Of a stretch of 64,000 bases of DNA, positions 28,902-38,016 are shown piece by piece. The stretch is from Alistipes provencensis (GTDB lineage Bacteria > Bacteroidota > Bacteroidia > Bacteroidales > Rikenellaceae). Made by a program: the position numbers and the translations under genes. Every line of letters begins with the position of its first letter. The first letter of the stretch is position 1. The stretch spans positions 1-64,000 of the forward strand of contig NZ_LT559262.1 of assembly GCF_900083545.1 (NCBI RefSeq), written 5' to 3'. The notes beneath the pieces were generated by a model. That model was not told where the DNA came from. It worked only from the letters and a program-made list of their open reading frames with translations, and searched no databases.

Positions 28902-30553
28902 TTCGCGCAGGCACTCGACCGTCGGCAGACACGGGGCGCCTCAACAGCATCGCCCTGCCCCTGCTTGGCTCCTCCGGCCGCATCCTCGCGGTCGATCCGG
29001 GCGATGCGGCGGCGTCCTCCCGAGGCGTTGAGCCGGCTCACGACACTCTCGGCGTCGCTGAACGGCACGCTCACCAGCGAATAGTTCTCGAAGACGCGCA
29101 CGTCGTCGATATTCTTGTCCCTCAGCCCGCATTTGCGTTTGAGCATGTCGACCAGCTTGCGGCCCGTATAGCCGTCGCGCGACCCGAGGGTCAGGAACAG
29201 CCGGGTCTTGCCCTTGCGGTCGACCGAGAACGAACGGATTTCGGGGTAGTTGCTCTGGTCGAGTTCGCTGCGGAACGCCAGCCGGAGCAAGGCTCCCAGC
29301 GCCACGTCGGGTGCATAGGCTTCGAGCAGTTCGGCGGCGATGTCGGCATAGTCGCCGTAAGCCTCGCACTCGACGATCTCCTGCAGATCGTCCTTGATCT
29401 TGGCGCGCTTCATCGCCACGATATCCTGCGGCGAGGGCAGCGTTTCGCGCTTGATGTCGGCCTTGATATCGCGCATCATCCAGTTGAAACGCCGCAGTTC
29501 GGCGTTCGAAATAAAGGTGATGGCCGTACCCTGACGCCCGGCACGCCCCGTGCGGCCGATGCGGTGAACGTAGCTCTCCGAATCCTGCGGCAGCGAATAG
29601 TTGATGACATGCGAGAGGTTCGACACGTCGATGCCGCGCGCGGCGACGTCGGTGGCTACCAGTATGTTGACCGCCTTGTCGCGGAACTTGCGCAGAATCT
29701 TTTCGCGCTGGGCCTGCGACACGTCGCCGTGCAACCCTTCGGCCGAATAGCCCTGCGCCACCAGTCGCGTCGCCACCTCGTCCACGCCGATTTTCGTGCG
29801 GCAGAAGACGATGCCGTAAAAGTCCGGTTCGATGTCGATGATGCGCGTCATGGCGTCGAACTTGTCGGCCTCGCGCACTTCGAAATAGATCTGGTTCGTG
29901 AGGTCGGTCATCAGGTGCTGCGACTCCACGCGCAGGACCTCCGTATTACGCATGTAAGCCTCCGAAAGACGGATGATCCGCTCGGGCATCGTGGCCGAAA
30001 AGAGCAGCACGCGGCGCTCTTCGCCCGTATGGCTCATGATCTCCTCGACATCCTCGACGAAACCCATGTTGAGCATCTCGTCGGCCTCGTCCAGAACGAG
30101 GAAACGGACCTTGTCCAATTTGAGCGTGCCGCGGCGGATGTGGTCCAGCACACGGCCGGGGGTTCCGACGACGATGTCGACGCCCCGCGACAGGCGGCGC
30201 AACTGTTCGCTCATCGCGGCGCCTCCGTAGATGGCCGTGATCGAGAGCCGCCGTTCACGGTTGTAGCTCAGCAGCTCTTCGGCTGCCTGCACGGCCAGTT
30301 CGCGCGTCGGGACGAGGATGATGGACTGCACTCCCTCCGTCGAATGTTCGATCTGCTGGAGTATCGGCAGCCCGAAAGCCGCCGTCTTGCCCGTACCGGT
30401 CTGGGATTGTGCGATGATGTCGTTTTCTCCGGAGAGCAGACGGGGAATCGTAAGTCGTTGAATGGAAGTAGGGCTTTCGAACCCTTTTGCTTGGACGGCC
30501 GCGAGCATTTCGTCGCTAAGGCCTAAGGTGCTGAAATCAGCTTCGTTGATCAT
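28898..30553 (-). CDS. DEAD-box RNA helicase with DbpA-like RNA-binding domain
   Basis: A 551-residue helicase of the CsdA/DeaD/DbpA group. Q motif FESPTSIQ, Walker A AQSQTGTGKT, VLDEADEML (DEAD), SAT, and HRIGRTGRAGRQG (motif VI) are all present. A C-terminal DbpA RNA-binding (RRM-like) domain lies at about 450-525, with GYTGRKLVDMLKRKCGL and ENYSLVSVP. Such proteins act in ribosome assembly and cold adaptation. The last ~25 residues (after DREDA) look random compared with the domain and overlap the next frame, which may point to a frameshift. A TACCTTTG -7 box lies upstream. Confidence 0.93.
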   Translation of the reverse strand: MINEADFSTLGLSDEMLAAVQAKGFESPTSIQRLTIPRLLSGENDIIAQSQTGTGKTAAFGLPILQQIEHSTEGVQSIILVPTRELAVQAAEELLSYNRERRLSITAIYGGAAMSEQLRRLSRGVDIVVGTPGRVLDHIRRGTLKLDKVRFLVLDEADEMLNMGFVEDVEEIMSHTGEERRVLLFSATMPERIIRLSEAYMRNTEVLRVESQHLMTDLTNQIYFEVREADKFDAMTRIIDIEPDFYGIVFCRTKIGVDEVATRLVAQGYSAEGLHGDVSQAQREKILRKFRDKAVNILVATDVAARGIDVSNLSHVINYSLPQDSESYVHRIGRTGRAGRQGTAITFISNAELRRFNWMMRDIKADIKRETLPSPQDIVAMKRAKIKDDLQEIVECEAYGDYADIAAELLEAYAPDVALGALLRLAFRSELDQSNYPEIRSFSVDRKGKTRLFLTLGSRDGYTGRKLVDMLKRKCGLRDKNIDDVRVFENYSLVSVPFSDAESVVSRLNASGGRRRIARIDREDAAGGAKQGQGDAVEAPRVCRRSSACAK

Positions 30554-30572
30554 ATATGAATAGTTGAAGGGC

Positions 30573-30580
30573 CAAAGGTA
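30573..30580 (-). promoter_or_regulatory. -7 box of DEAD-box helicase gene
   Basis: Minus-strand TACCTTTG, 20 bp upstream of the start at 30553. The facing response-regulator gene has a weaker TATCTTCG at 30615-30622. Confidence 0.6.
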
Positions 30581-30679
30581 CGATAATTTATTGGATTATT
30601 CGCCGGAAAATCACTATCTTCGCAAAGTTATCCGCATGACGGCCCCGCGCGACGGGCGCCGCCGCCTAAAACCGCAACC

Positions 30680-31354
30680 ATGAGTCATCGCATCCTGCTG
30701 GTCGACGACGAGGTCGACATCCTCGAATTCGTCCGTTACAACCTCGTCCGCGAGGGTTACGAAGTTTTCACGGCCCAGAACGGCGCCGAGGCGCTCAAGG
30801 TGGCCGCCGAATGCCGCCCGCACCTGATCCTGCTCGACATGATGATGCCGGTGATGGACGGGGCGCAGACCTGCCGGGCCATCCGCGAGAACCCCGTGCT
30901 GAAGGATACGATGGTGGTTTTCCTCTCGGCGCTGGGCGAGGAACAGCAGCAGTTGGCGGGGTTCGGCGTGGGTGCCGACGACTATTTGACCAAGCCGATC
31001 AAGATGAAGCTGCTGGTGAGCCGCGTGCAGGCGATCCTCAAGCGCATCGACGCCGACGCGGCCCCCGCTGCGCCCCCGGCCCCGGGCATCACGGTCGACC
31101 GCGACCGTTACACGGTGATCCGCGACGGGCAGGAGATCGCCCTTCCGCGCAAGGAGTTCGCGCTGTTGGACCTGCTCTGCTCGTCGCCGGGACGACTGAT
31201 TCCCCGCGAGGAGATCTACGCCAAGATCTGGGGCACGGAGGTGGTCGTGGGCGACCGCACGATCGACGTCCACATCCGCAAACTGCGCCAGAAGATCGGC
31301 GACGAACGCATCGTCACGGTCAAAGGCGTCGGCTATAAATACATACCCGTTTAA
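30680..31354 (+). CDS. OmpR/PhoB-family response regulator
   Basis: A 224-residue two-domain regulator. The receiver (1-120) has acidic pocket DDE at 9-11, phospho-acceptor Asp53 in LLDMMMP, Ser83 and Lys105 in YLTKP. The winged-helix DNA-binding domain (about 130-222) has RKEFALLDLL and VDVHIRKLRQKIG-type recognition features. No sensor kinase gene is adjacent, so it is an orphan in this window. Together with its size it recalls RprY-like regulators of Bacteroidetes, but I do not assign that name. The next gene, proB, begins 101 bp later. Confidence 0.92.
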   Translation: MSHRILLVDDEVDILEFVRYNLVREGYEVFTAQNGAEALKVAAECRPHLILLDMMMPVMDGAQTCRAIRENPVLKDTMVVFLSALGEEQQQLAGFGVGADDYLTKPIKMKLLVSRVQAILKRIDADAAPAAPPAPGITVDRDRYTVIRDGQEIALPRKEFALLDLLCSSPGRLIPREEIYAKIWGTEVVVGDRTIDVHIRKLRQKIGDERIVTVKGVGYKYIPV

Positions 31355-31455
31355 AAAGCGGGTTTTAGGGGCGGAGAACGGGCACGCCGTTTTCGTCCGG
31401 TTCCGCGCCGCCATCCTCCGGTATGGAATACATGACAGGTTAGTTAGGAAAATAT

Positions 31456-32547
31456 ATGGACAAATTGCGAAAATACCGCCGCATCGTCATCAAGATCGGC
31501 AGCAACGTGCTGACCCGCGAAGACGGACGGCCCGACACCACGCGCATCTCGGCGCTCGTGGACCAGATCGCGGGGCTCTACCGCGCGGGGGTCGAGGTGA
31601 TCCTCGTCTCGTCGGGGGCCGTGGCCTCGGGCCGCAGCATCCTCGAACCCAAGGTCGGGCGCATCGACACCGTTTCGGCCCGCCAGCTCTTTTCGGCCGT
31701 CGGACAGGTGAAACTCCTGAACCGCTATTACGACCTTTTCCACGAATACGGCATCGCCTGCGGGCAGGTGCTGACCACCAAGGAGAGCCTCTCCACGCGG
31801 CGCCAGTACCTCAACCAGCGCAACTGCATGGAGGCGATGCTCGCCGCCGGCGTGGTGCCTATCGTCAACGAGAACGACACCATCTCGGTCACCGAGCTGA
31901 TGTTCACCGACAACGACGAACTCTCGGGCCTCGTGGCCGCGATGATGGACGCCGAGGCGCTCATCATCCTGAGCAACATCGACGGCATCTACGACGGTCC
32001 GCCCGCCGACCCCGCGTCGCAGGTCATCCGCAGCGTGGCTCCGGGCCGCGACCTCTCGCAGTACATCGACACGGCTCGCTCCTCGCGCGGCCGCGGGGGC
32101 ATGACGACCAAAAGCCGCATCTCGTCGCGCGTCGCGGGCGAGGGCATCGAGGTCGTGATCGCCAACGGCCGCCGCGACGGTATTCTGACCGATCTGGCCC
32201 TCACAGACCGCGACGTCGTATGCACCCGCTTCGAAGCGGCGCCCCGCCCCGCCTCGGGGGTCAAGAAATGGATCGCCAGCAGCGAGGGCTTCGCCAAGGG
32301 AGCCCTGCACCTCGACGCCGGAGCCGCCGCGGCCATTTCGCAGAGCAAGGCCGCGAGCATCCTCGCCGTGGGGGTCACCGCCGTCGAGGGAGAGTTCGAA
32401 CGCGACGACATCGTGCGCATCCTCTCGCCCGAAGGCACGCCGCTGGGCGTGGGCCGCATCTCGTGCGACAGCGACACGGCACGCCGCAATCTGGGCCGCA
32501 AAGGTCTCAAACCCCTGATCCACTGCGATTACTTATATTTGGAATAA
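31456..32547 (+). CDS. proB: glutamate 5-kinase
   Basis: A 363-residue enzyme with an amino-acid-kinase domain (about 1-255; [41 protein letters not shown]) and a C-terminal PUA domain (about 270-360). It phosphorylates glutamate as the first step of proline synthesis. The stop is followed after 1 bp by proA, giving the usual proBA operon. The PUA domain is associated with feedback inhibition by proline in characterised enzymes. Confidence 0.97.
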   Translation: MDKLRKYRRIVIKIGSNVLTREDGRPDTTRISALVDQIAGLYRAGVEVILVSSGAVASGRSILEPKVGRIDTVSARQLFSAVGQVKLLNRYYDLFHEYGIACGQVLTTKESLSTRRQYLNQRNCMEAMLAAGVVPIVNENDTISVTELMFTDNDELSGLVAAMMDAEALIILSNIDGIYDGPPADPASQVIRSVAPGRDLSQYIDTARSSRGRGGMTTKSRISSRVAGEGIEVVIANGRRDGILTDLALTDRDVVCTRFEAAPRPASGVKKWIASSEGFAKGALHLDAGAAAAISQSKAASILAVGVTAVEGEFERDDIVRILSPEGTPLGVGRISCDSDTARRNLGRKGLKPLIHCDYLYLE

Positions 32548-32548
32548 G

Positions 32549-33805
32549 ATGGACACGCAATACGAAACCCGGTTCGCCGCCGCCCGCCGCGCCGGGACCG
32601 AACTGGCCCGGACCGACGACGCCACCCTGAGCCGCGCCGTGGTGAGAGCCGCCGCCCTGCTGCGGGAAAACACCGAAAAACTCCTCGCGGCCAACGCCCT
32701 CGACCTCGCGGCCATGGCCGCCGACTCGCCCATGCGCGACCGACTGCGGCTAACGCCCGAGCGCATCGCAGGCATCGCCTCCGACATGGAATCCGTCGCC
32801 GGGCTCCCCGCGCCGCAGGGCGCGACGATCGACGAATGGAGCCGTCCCAACGGCATGACCGTCCGCAAGATCCGCGTGCCGTTCGGCGTCGTGGGCATGG
32901 TCTGCGAGGCGCGCCCCAACGTCACGGCCGACATCTTCTCGTTATGCCTGAAAACCGGCAATGCCTGCGTGCTGAAAGGCGGCAGCGATGCCCGCCACTC
33001 CAACGAAGCCATCGCCGCCCTGCTCCACGAAGCGCTCCGCAGCGAAGACATCGACCCGGCAGCCTTCACCCTGCTGCCCTCCGGCCACGAAGCCGTGGCG
33101 GCCCTGCTCGGGGCCGTGGGCTATGTCGATGTGGTGATTCCCCGCGGCGGTGCGGGGCTGATCCGCTTCGTGCGCGAGAACGCCCGCATCCCCGTCATCG
33201 AGACCGGCGCCGGCATCGTCCACACCTATTTCGACGCAGAGGGCGACCTCGCCAAAGGCCGCGCCATCGTCTGCAACGCCAAGACGCGCCGCGTGAGCGT
33301 CTGCAACGCCCTCGACTGCCTCATCGTCCACCGCGACCGCCTCGGCGACCTCGCCAAACTGTGCGACCCGATGGCTGCCCGACGGGTCACGATCTATGCC
33401 GATGCGGAGGCTTACGCCGCCCTCGCGGGCCGCTACCCCGCCTGCCAGCTCCGTCCCGCCGAAGAGGAGCATTTCGGCACCGAGTTCCTCGACTACAAAC
33501 TGGCCGTCAAGACCGTCGGTTCGTTGGACGAGACCCTCGCCCACATCGAACGCTTCTCCTCGCGCCACAGCGAGGCGATCATCACCGAGAATGCGGAGAC
33601 GGCGCGGCAGTTCTCGCAGCGGGTCGACGCCGCATGCGTCTACGTCAACGTCTCGACGGCCTTCACCGACGGGGGACAGTTCGGCTTCGGCGCCGAAGTC
33701 GGCATCTCAACCCAGAAGCTCCACGCCCGGGGCCCGATGGGACTTCCCGAACTCACGACCTACAAATATGTCGTTTCGGGAGACGGGCAGACCCGGGAAC
33801 CGTAA
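32549..33805 (+). CDS. proA: glutamate-5-semialdehyde dehydrogenase
   Basis: A 418-residue NADPH-dependent enzyme that reduces gamma-glutamyl phosphate to the semialdehyde. Recognised by the N-terminal [18 protein letters not shown] region, [16 protein letters not shown], the [12 protein letters not shown] segment, and the catalytic-cysteine region around [12 protein letters not shown]. The C-terminus has [15 protein letters not shown], typical of ProA. It is coupled to proB (1-bp gap). Confidence 0.97.
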   Translation: MDTQYETRFAAARRAGTELARTDDATLSRAVVRAAALLRENTEKLLAANALDLAAMAADSPMRDRLRLTPERIAGIASDMESVAGLPAPQGATIDEWSRPNGMTVRKIRVPFGVVGMVCEARPNVTADIFSLCLKTGNACVLKGGSDARHSNEAIAALLHEALRSEDIDPAAFTLLPSGHEAVAALLGAVGYVDVVIPRGGAGLIRFVRENARIPVIETGAGIVHTYFDAEGDLAKGRAIVCNAKTRRVSVCNALDCLIVHRDRLGDLAKLCDPMAARRVTIYADAEAYAALAGRYPACQLRPAEEEHFGTEFLDYKLAVKTVGSLDETLAHIERFSSRHSEAIITENAETARQFSQRVDAACVYVNVSTAFTDGGQFGFGAEVGISTQKLHARGPMGLPELTTYKYVVSGDGQTREP

Positions 33806-33927
33806 CGACGACAGCTCCGAATGCGGATTTAACAATTTTTCCACCTATTCGGGCAAAAAATAAAACAGATCGTTATCATTTTTTGCTTAAATTTGCACAT
33901 CCGTAAAATAATGCCTATATTTAACTT

Positions 33928-34299
33928 ATGATTCGTGAACTTTTAGCCGTGGGCCTCGGAGGCGCCGCCGGTAGCGTCGTCCGCTATATGCTCTCGGCCT
34001 GGCTGCTGGCAGGGCACACGCTGCTGGGATTTCCGGCCGGAACGTTCGCGGTCAACGCCCTCGGATCGCTGCTGATCGGCATTCTGCTGGAAGCGACGTC
34101 ATCGGCTGCGGCAGGATGGTTGCTTATCGTAGGATTTTGCGGCGGCTTCACCACGTTCTCGACCTTTTCGGCCGATGCCGTGCGGTTGCTGCGTGCCGGG
34201 GATTACGGACCCGCGGCGGCCTACATTGCGCTGAGCGCCGGGGTCTGCATCGCTTTCGCAGCGCTGGGCATGTGGGCAGGAGCACAATTGAAGAATTAA
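33928..34299 (+). CDS. crcB: fluoride exporter CrcB/Fluc
   Basis: A 123-residue protein with four membrane helices. Family motifs are GGAAGSVVRYMLS, GTFAVNALGSLLIG (the conserved Asn and Gly in the pore) and GFCGGFTTFSTFS (Phe-box and Na+-site region). Fluc proteins are dual-topology homodimeric fluoride channels, so a single gene is sufficient. I looked for a fluoride riboswitch in 33806-33927 and saw none. Confidence 0.93.
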   Translation: MIRELLAVGLGGAAGSVVRYMLSAWLLAGHTLLGFPAGTFAVNALGSLLIGILLEATSSAAAGWLLIVGFCGGFTTFSTFSADAVRLLRAGDYGPAAAYIALSAGVCIAFAALGMWAGAQLKN

Positions 34300-34393
34300 A
34301 AACGGGAAATTGAAAGTTTTAAGACATATCAACCCGCATTTAGGCTGTAATTCCGGTTGACAACCCGGACGAAATCCCGGTCGCGCCGCGACT

Positions 34394-34455
34394 AAGCCCC
34401 CGCCAAGGCGGGGGTTGGGGGTGGGTCCAACTTGCAAACGCGGCTGAAAGCCGCG
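34394..34455 (+). repeat. two-stem-loop repeat element, copy A2
   Basis: Stem 1 CCCCCGCC/GGCGGGGG (34397-34414), linker TTGGGGGTGGGTC with ACTTGCAAA, stem 2 CGCGGCT/AGCCGCG (34439-34455). It lies between the codirectional genes crcB and ackA; the rest of that gap has no visible feature. Confidence 0.88.
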
Positions 34456-34515
34456 ACAACGCCGGTCGAAAGCGGCCAAACGTACAAAATAAAGTAAAAC
34501 TTAAAATAGAAGTAA

Positions 34516-35718
34516 ATGGTAATTCTGGTTTTAAACTGCGGTTCGTCGTCGATCAAATATCAGGTGATCGACATGGAGCCGTCGTCGAGCAAGCTGCTCG
34601 CAAAAGGCATCGTAGAGCGCATCGGCCTCCCGGAGGGCGATCTGGTACATAAACCCGTAGGCAAGGAGAATTTCGAGCTGCACCAACCGATCCCCGACCA
34701 CACGACGGGTATCAAACTCGTGCTCGATGCCCTGACGGACCCCGCACACGGCGTGATCGCGTCGCTCGACGAAGTGAAGGCCGTCGGTCACCGCGTGGCC
34801 CACGGCGGCGAATTTTTCCCTGAAAGCTGCATCGTCACCGAAGATGCCAAAGAGAAGATCCGCTCGCTGTTCGAGATCGCCCCGCTGCACAACCCCGCCA
34901 ACCTCGAAGGCGTGCTTTCGATCGAAAAGGTCCTGCCGGGCGTTCCCCAGGTCACGGTTTTCGACACCTCGTTCCACCAGACGATCCCCGCGGTGAACTA
35001 CCTCTACGCCCTGCCCCACGCCTACTATGACAAGTACCGCGTGCGCAAATACGGCTTCCACGGCACCAGCCACAAATATGTGGCCCAAGTGGGCGCCGAA
35101 CTCGCCGGACTGGATTTCCACAACTCGAAGATCATCACCTGTCACATCGGCAACGGCGCTTCGGTGACGGCCATCCTCAACGGCAAGTCGTTCGACACGT
35201 CGATGGGCTTCTCGCCGCTCGACGGACTGGTGATGGGTACGCGCTGCGGCTCGGTGGACGCCAGCGCCATCACGTTCATCGGCGAGAAGGAGGGCATGAC
35301 CTACGCCCAGCTCAACGAGATGATGAACAAGAAATCGGGCGTACTGGGCATCTCAGACATTTCGAGCGACATGCGCGACATCGACCGGGCCTACGACGAG
35401 GGCAATCCCCGTGCGATACTGGCCCGCGACATGCACTACGGACGCATCCGGAAGTTCATCGGCGAATACGCAGCCGAAATGGGCGGCGTGGACATGATTA
35501 TCTTCACGGGCGGCGTGGGCGAGAATTCGTGCGAGATGCGCGAGGAGGTCTGCCGCGGACTGGAGTTCATGGGCGTCAGGTTCGATCCCGCCGCCAACAA
35601 GGGCGCCCGCGGGGTGAACAAGATCCTCTCGGCCGCCGATTCGAGGGTCAAGGTCGCCACCATCGCCACCAACGAGGAGCTGGTGATCGCCACGGACACC
35701 TACAATCTGGTCAAATAA
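34516..35718 (+). CDS. ackA: acetate kinase
   Basis: A 400-residue enzyme of the ASKHA fold. It has VLNCGSSSIKYQ (N-terminal phosphate loop), GHRVAHGGEFF, RKYGFHGTSHKYV and ITCHIGNGASV (active site), and GVGENSCEMRE near the C-terminus. It converts acetyl phosphate plus ADP to acetate plus ATP. The next gene, 35 bp later, is a phosphate acyltransferase (ptb) and then butyrate kinase, so the genes form a fermentation ATP module. No pta is in the window. Confidence 0.97.
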   Translation: MVILVLNCGSSSIKYQVIDMEPSSSKLLAKGIVERIGLPEGDLVHKPVGKENFELHQPIPDHTTGIKLVLDALTDPAHGVIASLDEVKAVGHRVAHGGEFFPESCIVTEDAKEKIRSLFEIAPLHNPANLEGVLSIEKVLPGVPQVTVFDTSFHQTIPAVNYLYALPHAYYDKYRVRKYGFHGTSHKYVAQVGAELAGLDFHNSKIITCHIGNGASVTAILNGKSFDTSMGFSPLDGLVMGTRCGSVDASAITFIGEKEGMTYAQLNEMMNKKSGVLGISDISSDMRDIDRAYDEGNPRAILARDMHYGRIRKFIGEYAAEMGGVDMIIFTGGVGENSCEMREEVCRGLEFMGVRFDPAANKGARGVNKILSAADSRVKVATIATNEELVIATDTYNLVK

Positions 35719-35753
35719 ACATTCTTCATTAACACATTAATACCGTCAATACC

Positions 35754-36662
35754 ATGATTCAGCATCTTACCGAAATCGTCGAGGAGGCGAGAAAACGGGG
35801 TAAAAAACGTCTTGTCGTTGCCTACGGACAGGATTCACATACGCTGGAAGCCGTTTACGAGGCTTACAAGGAGGGGCTCGTCGAGCCCACGCTCTTCGGC
35901 GACAAGGAAGTTATCAAACAGGTCTGCGAGGAGAACGACATCGACATCAAGGCATTCAACATCGTCGACGAGTCCAACGACGTGAAGTGCGTCCAGCAGG
36001 CCGTCGCCTCGGTCGTCTCGGGCAATGCCGACGTCCTGATGAAGGGCCTCGTCTCGACCGACAAATACATGCGCGGCATTCTCAACAAGGAGGCCGGGCT
36101 GTTCCCCCCGAAAGGTGTCCTGAGCCACGTCTCGATCGTCGAGATGCCCTGCTACCACAAACTGCTCATCATCTCCGACGTGGCCGTGATTCCGCTGCCG
36201 GACTTCAAGCAGAAGATGGTGCAGATCGGCTATCTGGCCCGCACGGCCAACCTGCTGGGCATCGAGACCCCGAAGATCGCCTGCATCGCCCCCTCGGAGC
36301 AACTGCTCCCCAACGTGATCTCCTCGACCGAAGGCGCGTTGCTTGCCAAGATGGCCGACCGCGGTCAGTTGGGCAAGGTCGTCGTCGACGGCCCGCTGTC
36401 GCTCGACGTGGCGCTCTACAAGGACGTCGCCGAGCACAAGAAGGTCAAGGGCTCGGCTGTCGCCGGCGACCCGGACTGCCTGCTGTTCCCCAACCTCGAG
36501 TCGGCCAACGTCTTCTTCAAGTCGGTGACCCACCTCTGCGGCGGCGAACTGGCGGCGATGGTCATGGGTACGAAAGTCCCCTGCGTACTCACCTCGCGCG
36601 GCGACACGAGCAAGACCAAGCTCTATTCGATCGCTTTGGCCTGTCTGGCGGTGAAAAACTAA
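35754..36662 (+). CDS. ptb: phosphate butyryltransferase
   Basis: A 302-residue member of the phosphate acetyl/butyryl-transferase family. Its motifs are NADVLMKGLVSTDKYMRGIL, the GVLSHVSIVEMP segment and the C-terminal GGELAAMVMGTKVPCVLTSRGD. It exchanges CoA of an acyl-CoA for phosphate. Placement before butyrate kinase and the length of about 300 favour Ptb over Pta. In a Bacteroidales organism the substrates may be branched acyl-CoAs (isobutyryl, isovaleryl) as well as butyryl-CoA; that is inference. Confidence 0.93.
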   Translation: MIQHLTEIVEEARKRGKKRLVVAYGQDSHTLEAVYEAYKEGLVEPTLFGDKEVIKQVCEENDIDIKAFNIVDESNDVKCVQQAVASVVSGNADVLMKGLVSTDKYMRGILNKEAGLFPPKGVLSHVSIVEMPCYHKLLIISDVAVIPLPDFKQKMVQIGYLARTANLLGIETPKIACIAPSEQLLPNVISSTEGALLAKMADRGQLGKVVVDGPLSLDVALYKDVAEHKKVKGSAVAGDPDCLLFPNLESANVFFKSVTHLCGGELAAMVMGTKVPCVLTSRGDTSKTKLYSIALACLAVKN

Positions 36663-36724
36663 AAACCCGGATACGGGGCTAACCTAACCTTAAACCAGTT
36701 CGACAAAAAGAGCAACGCGTCCCG

Positions 36725-36798
36725 ACTGAAAGTCTCCCTTTGACAAAGGGAGATTTAGAGGGAATGTCAACATGAAATCCGGCATCTTGCGGATGCCG
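36725..36798 (+). repeat. two-stem-loop repeat element, copy B1
   Basis: Stem 1 CTCCCTTT/AAAGGGAG (36734-36752), linker ATTTAGAGGGAATGTC, stem 2 CGGCATC/GATGCCG (36780-36798). It lies between ptb and buk and is nearly identical over about 75 bp to copy B2 at 42462-42534 on the other strand. Confidence 0.88.
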
Positions 36799-36807
36799 CA
36801 ACGAAAA

Positions 36808-36867
36808 TTCGACGGATTTCAGATTGACGGGGATTTTCGATTCATCAACCGTTACGAATCCGTCGAA
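36808..36867 (+). promoter_or_regulatory. inverted repeat in buk leader
   Basis: TTCGACGGATT (36808-36818) pairs with AATCCGTCGAA (36857-36867), a perfect 11-bp stem 28 bp before the buk start. It could be a transcript hairpin or an operator. The purpose is unknown. Confidence 0.6.
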
Positions 36868-36894
36868 CTCACGTTAAAAACGAACCGAGAACTT

Positions 36895-37962
36895 ATGGGC
36901 TACAAAGTTTTAGCAATAAATCCCGGCTCAACATCCACAAAGGTCGCCCTCTACGACGAGGAGCGGCCTTTGTTGGATTTGACCCTGCGTCACTCCACCG
37001 AAGAGATTTCCCGATTTACGGACGTCATCGACCAGCTCGACTGGCGCCGGGGGCTGATCCTCTCGGCCCTGCGCGAACAGTCGTTCAACATCAAGGACTT
37101 GTCGGTCGTAATCGGCCGCGGAGGCCTGATACGGCCCATCCCGGCGGGAGTTTACGAGGTCAACTCGCGGATGCGCTACGATTTGCGCAACGCCCAGATG
37201 AAACACGCCTGCAACCTCGGGGGACTCCTTGCGGCGCAGATAGCCCACATGGCGGGCGTGAAAGCCTACATCGCCGACCCGCCCGTGGTCGACGAGATGG
37301 ACGACGTGGCGCGCATTTCGGGTATGCCGATGTGCCCGCGCAAGCCGATCTTCCATGCCCTGAACCAGAAAGCCATCGCGCGCCTGCACTGCGACCGCGC
37401 GGGCTGGACCTACGAGAAGTCGAACCTGATCGTGGCCCACATGGGCGGCGGCATCTCGGTGGCGGCTCACAGACAGGGGCGCATCGTCGACGTCAACAAC
37501 GCGCTCGACGGCGACGGGCCTTTCGCCCCGGACCGTGCGGGCAGCATCCCATCGAGCGAACTCATCAAAGTCTGCTTCTCGGGACAGTATACGAAGGAGG
37601 AGCTGCTGAAATTCATCTCGAGCAAAGGCGGACTGGTGGCCTATCTGGGCACCAACTCCGTGATTCAGGTCATGGAACGCATCGCCGAGGGCGACCAGCG
37701 GGCCAAAAAGGTGTTGGAATCCATGTGCTACAACATCTCGAAGCAGATCGGCGCCATGGCCGCGGCCCTTTCGGGCAAGGTGCAGGCAATCCTGCTCACG
37801 GGCGGCATCGCCTACAACGAGCCCATCGTGGAGTATATCCGCGAACACTGCGGGTTCATCGCCCCCGTCGAGGTCTACCCCGGCGAGAACGAACTCGAAG
37901 CGCTGGTGATGAACGCATTGGTCGTACTGCGGGGAACCGTCACCCCGAAGGTCTACAAATAG
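36895..37962 (+). CDS. buk: butyrate kinase
   Basis: A 355-residue ASKHA kinase: MGYKVLAINPGSTSTKVALYD at the N-terminus, VIGRGGLIRPIPAGVYEVN, IVAHMGGGISVAAH, and ILLTGGIAYN near the C-terminus. It makes butyrate (or a branched acid) and ATP from the acyl phosphate supplied by Ptb. I start it at the ATG at 36895. The frame extends to 36772, but those 41 codons cover a repeat element and an inverted repeat and do not look like protein. A terminator follows at 37985. Confidence 0.94.
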   Translation: MGYKVLAINPGSTSTKVALYDEERPLLDLTLRHSTEEISRFTDVIDQLDWRRGLILSALREQSFNIKDLSVVIGRGGLIRPIPAGVYEVNSRMRYDLRNAQMKHACNLGGLLAAQIAHMAGVKAYIADPPVVDEMDDVARISGMPMCPRKPIFHALNQKAIARLHCDRAGWTYEKSNLIVAHMGGGISVAAHRQGRIVDVNNALDGDGPFAPDRAGSIPSSELIKVCFSGQYTKEELLKFISSKGGLVAYLGTNSVIQVMERIAEGDQRAKKVLESMCYNISKQIGAMAAALSGKVQAILLTGGIAYNEPIVEYIREHCGFIAPVEVYPGENELEALVMNALVVLRGTVTPKVYK

Positions 37963-37984
37963 CTTCGTCCCTTGAAAAACAAGC

Positions 37985-38016
37985 GGACCGCCTCAGACAG
38001 GGCGGTCCTTCTTTTT
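37985..38016. terminator. bidirectional terminator between buk and flippase
   Basis: Stem GGACCGCC/GGCGGTCC with T-run to 38016 on plus, and a TTTTT tract on minus near 37980. Its right half overlaps the last codons and stop of the converging flippase gene. Confidence 0.88.

Noticed and set aside
33806-33927. Fluoride riboswitch before crcB
   Set aside because: The interval lacks the conserved pseudoknot sequence pattern; only A/T-rich DNA and a possible TAAATTTG box are present.
36772-36894. 41-codon N-terminal extension of butyrate kinase
   Set aside because: It spans stem 2 of repeat B1 and an inverted repeat, and Buk homology starts at MGYKVLAIN; treated as untranslated leader.
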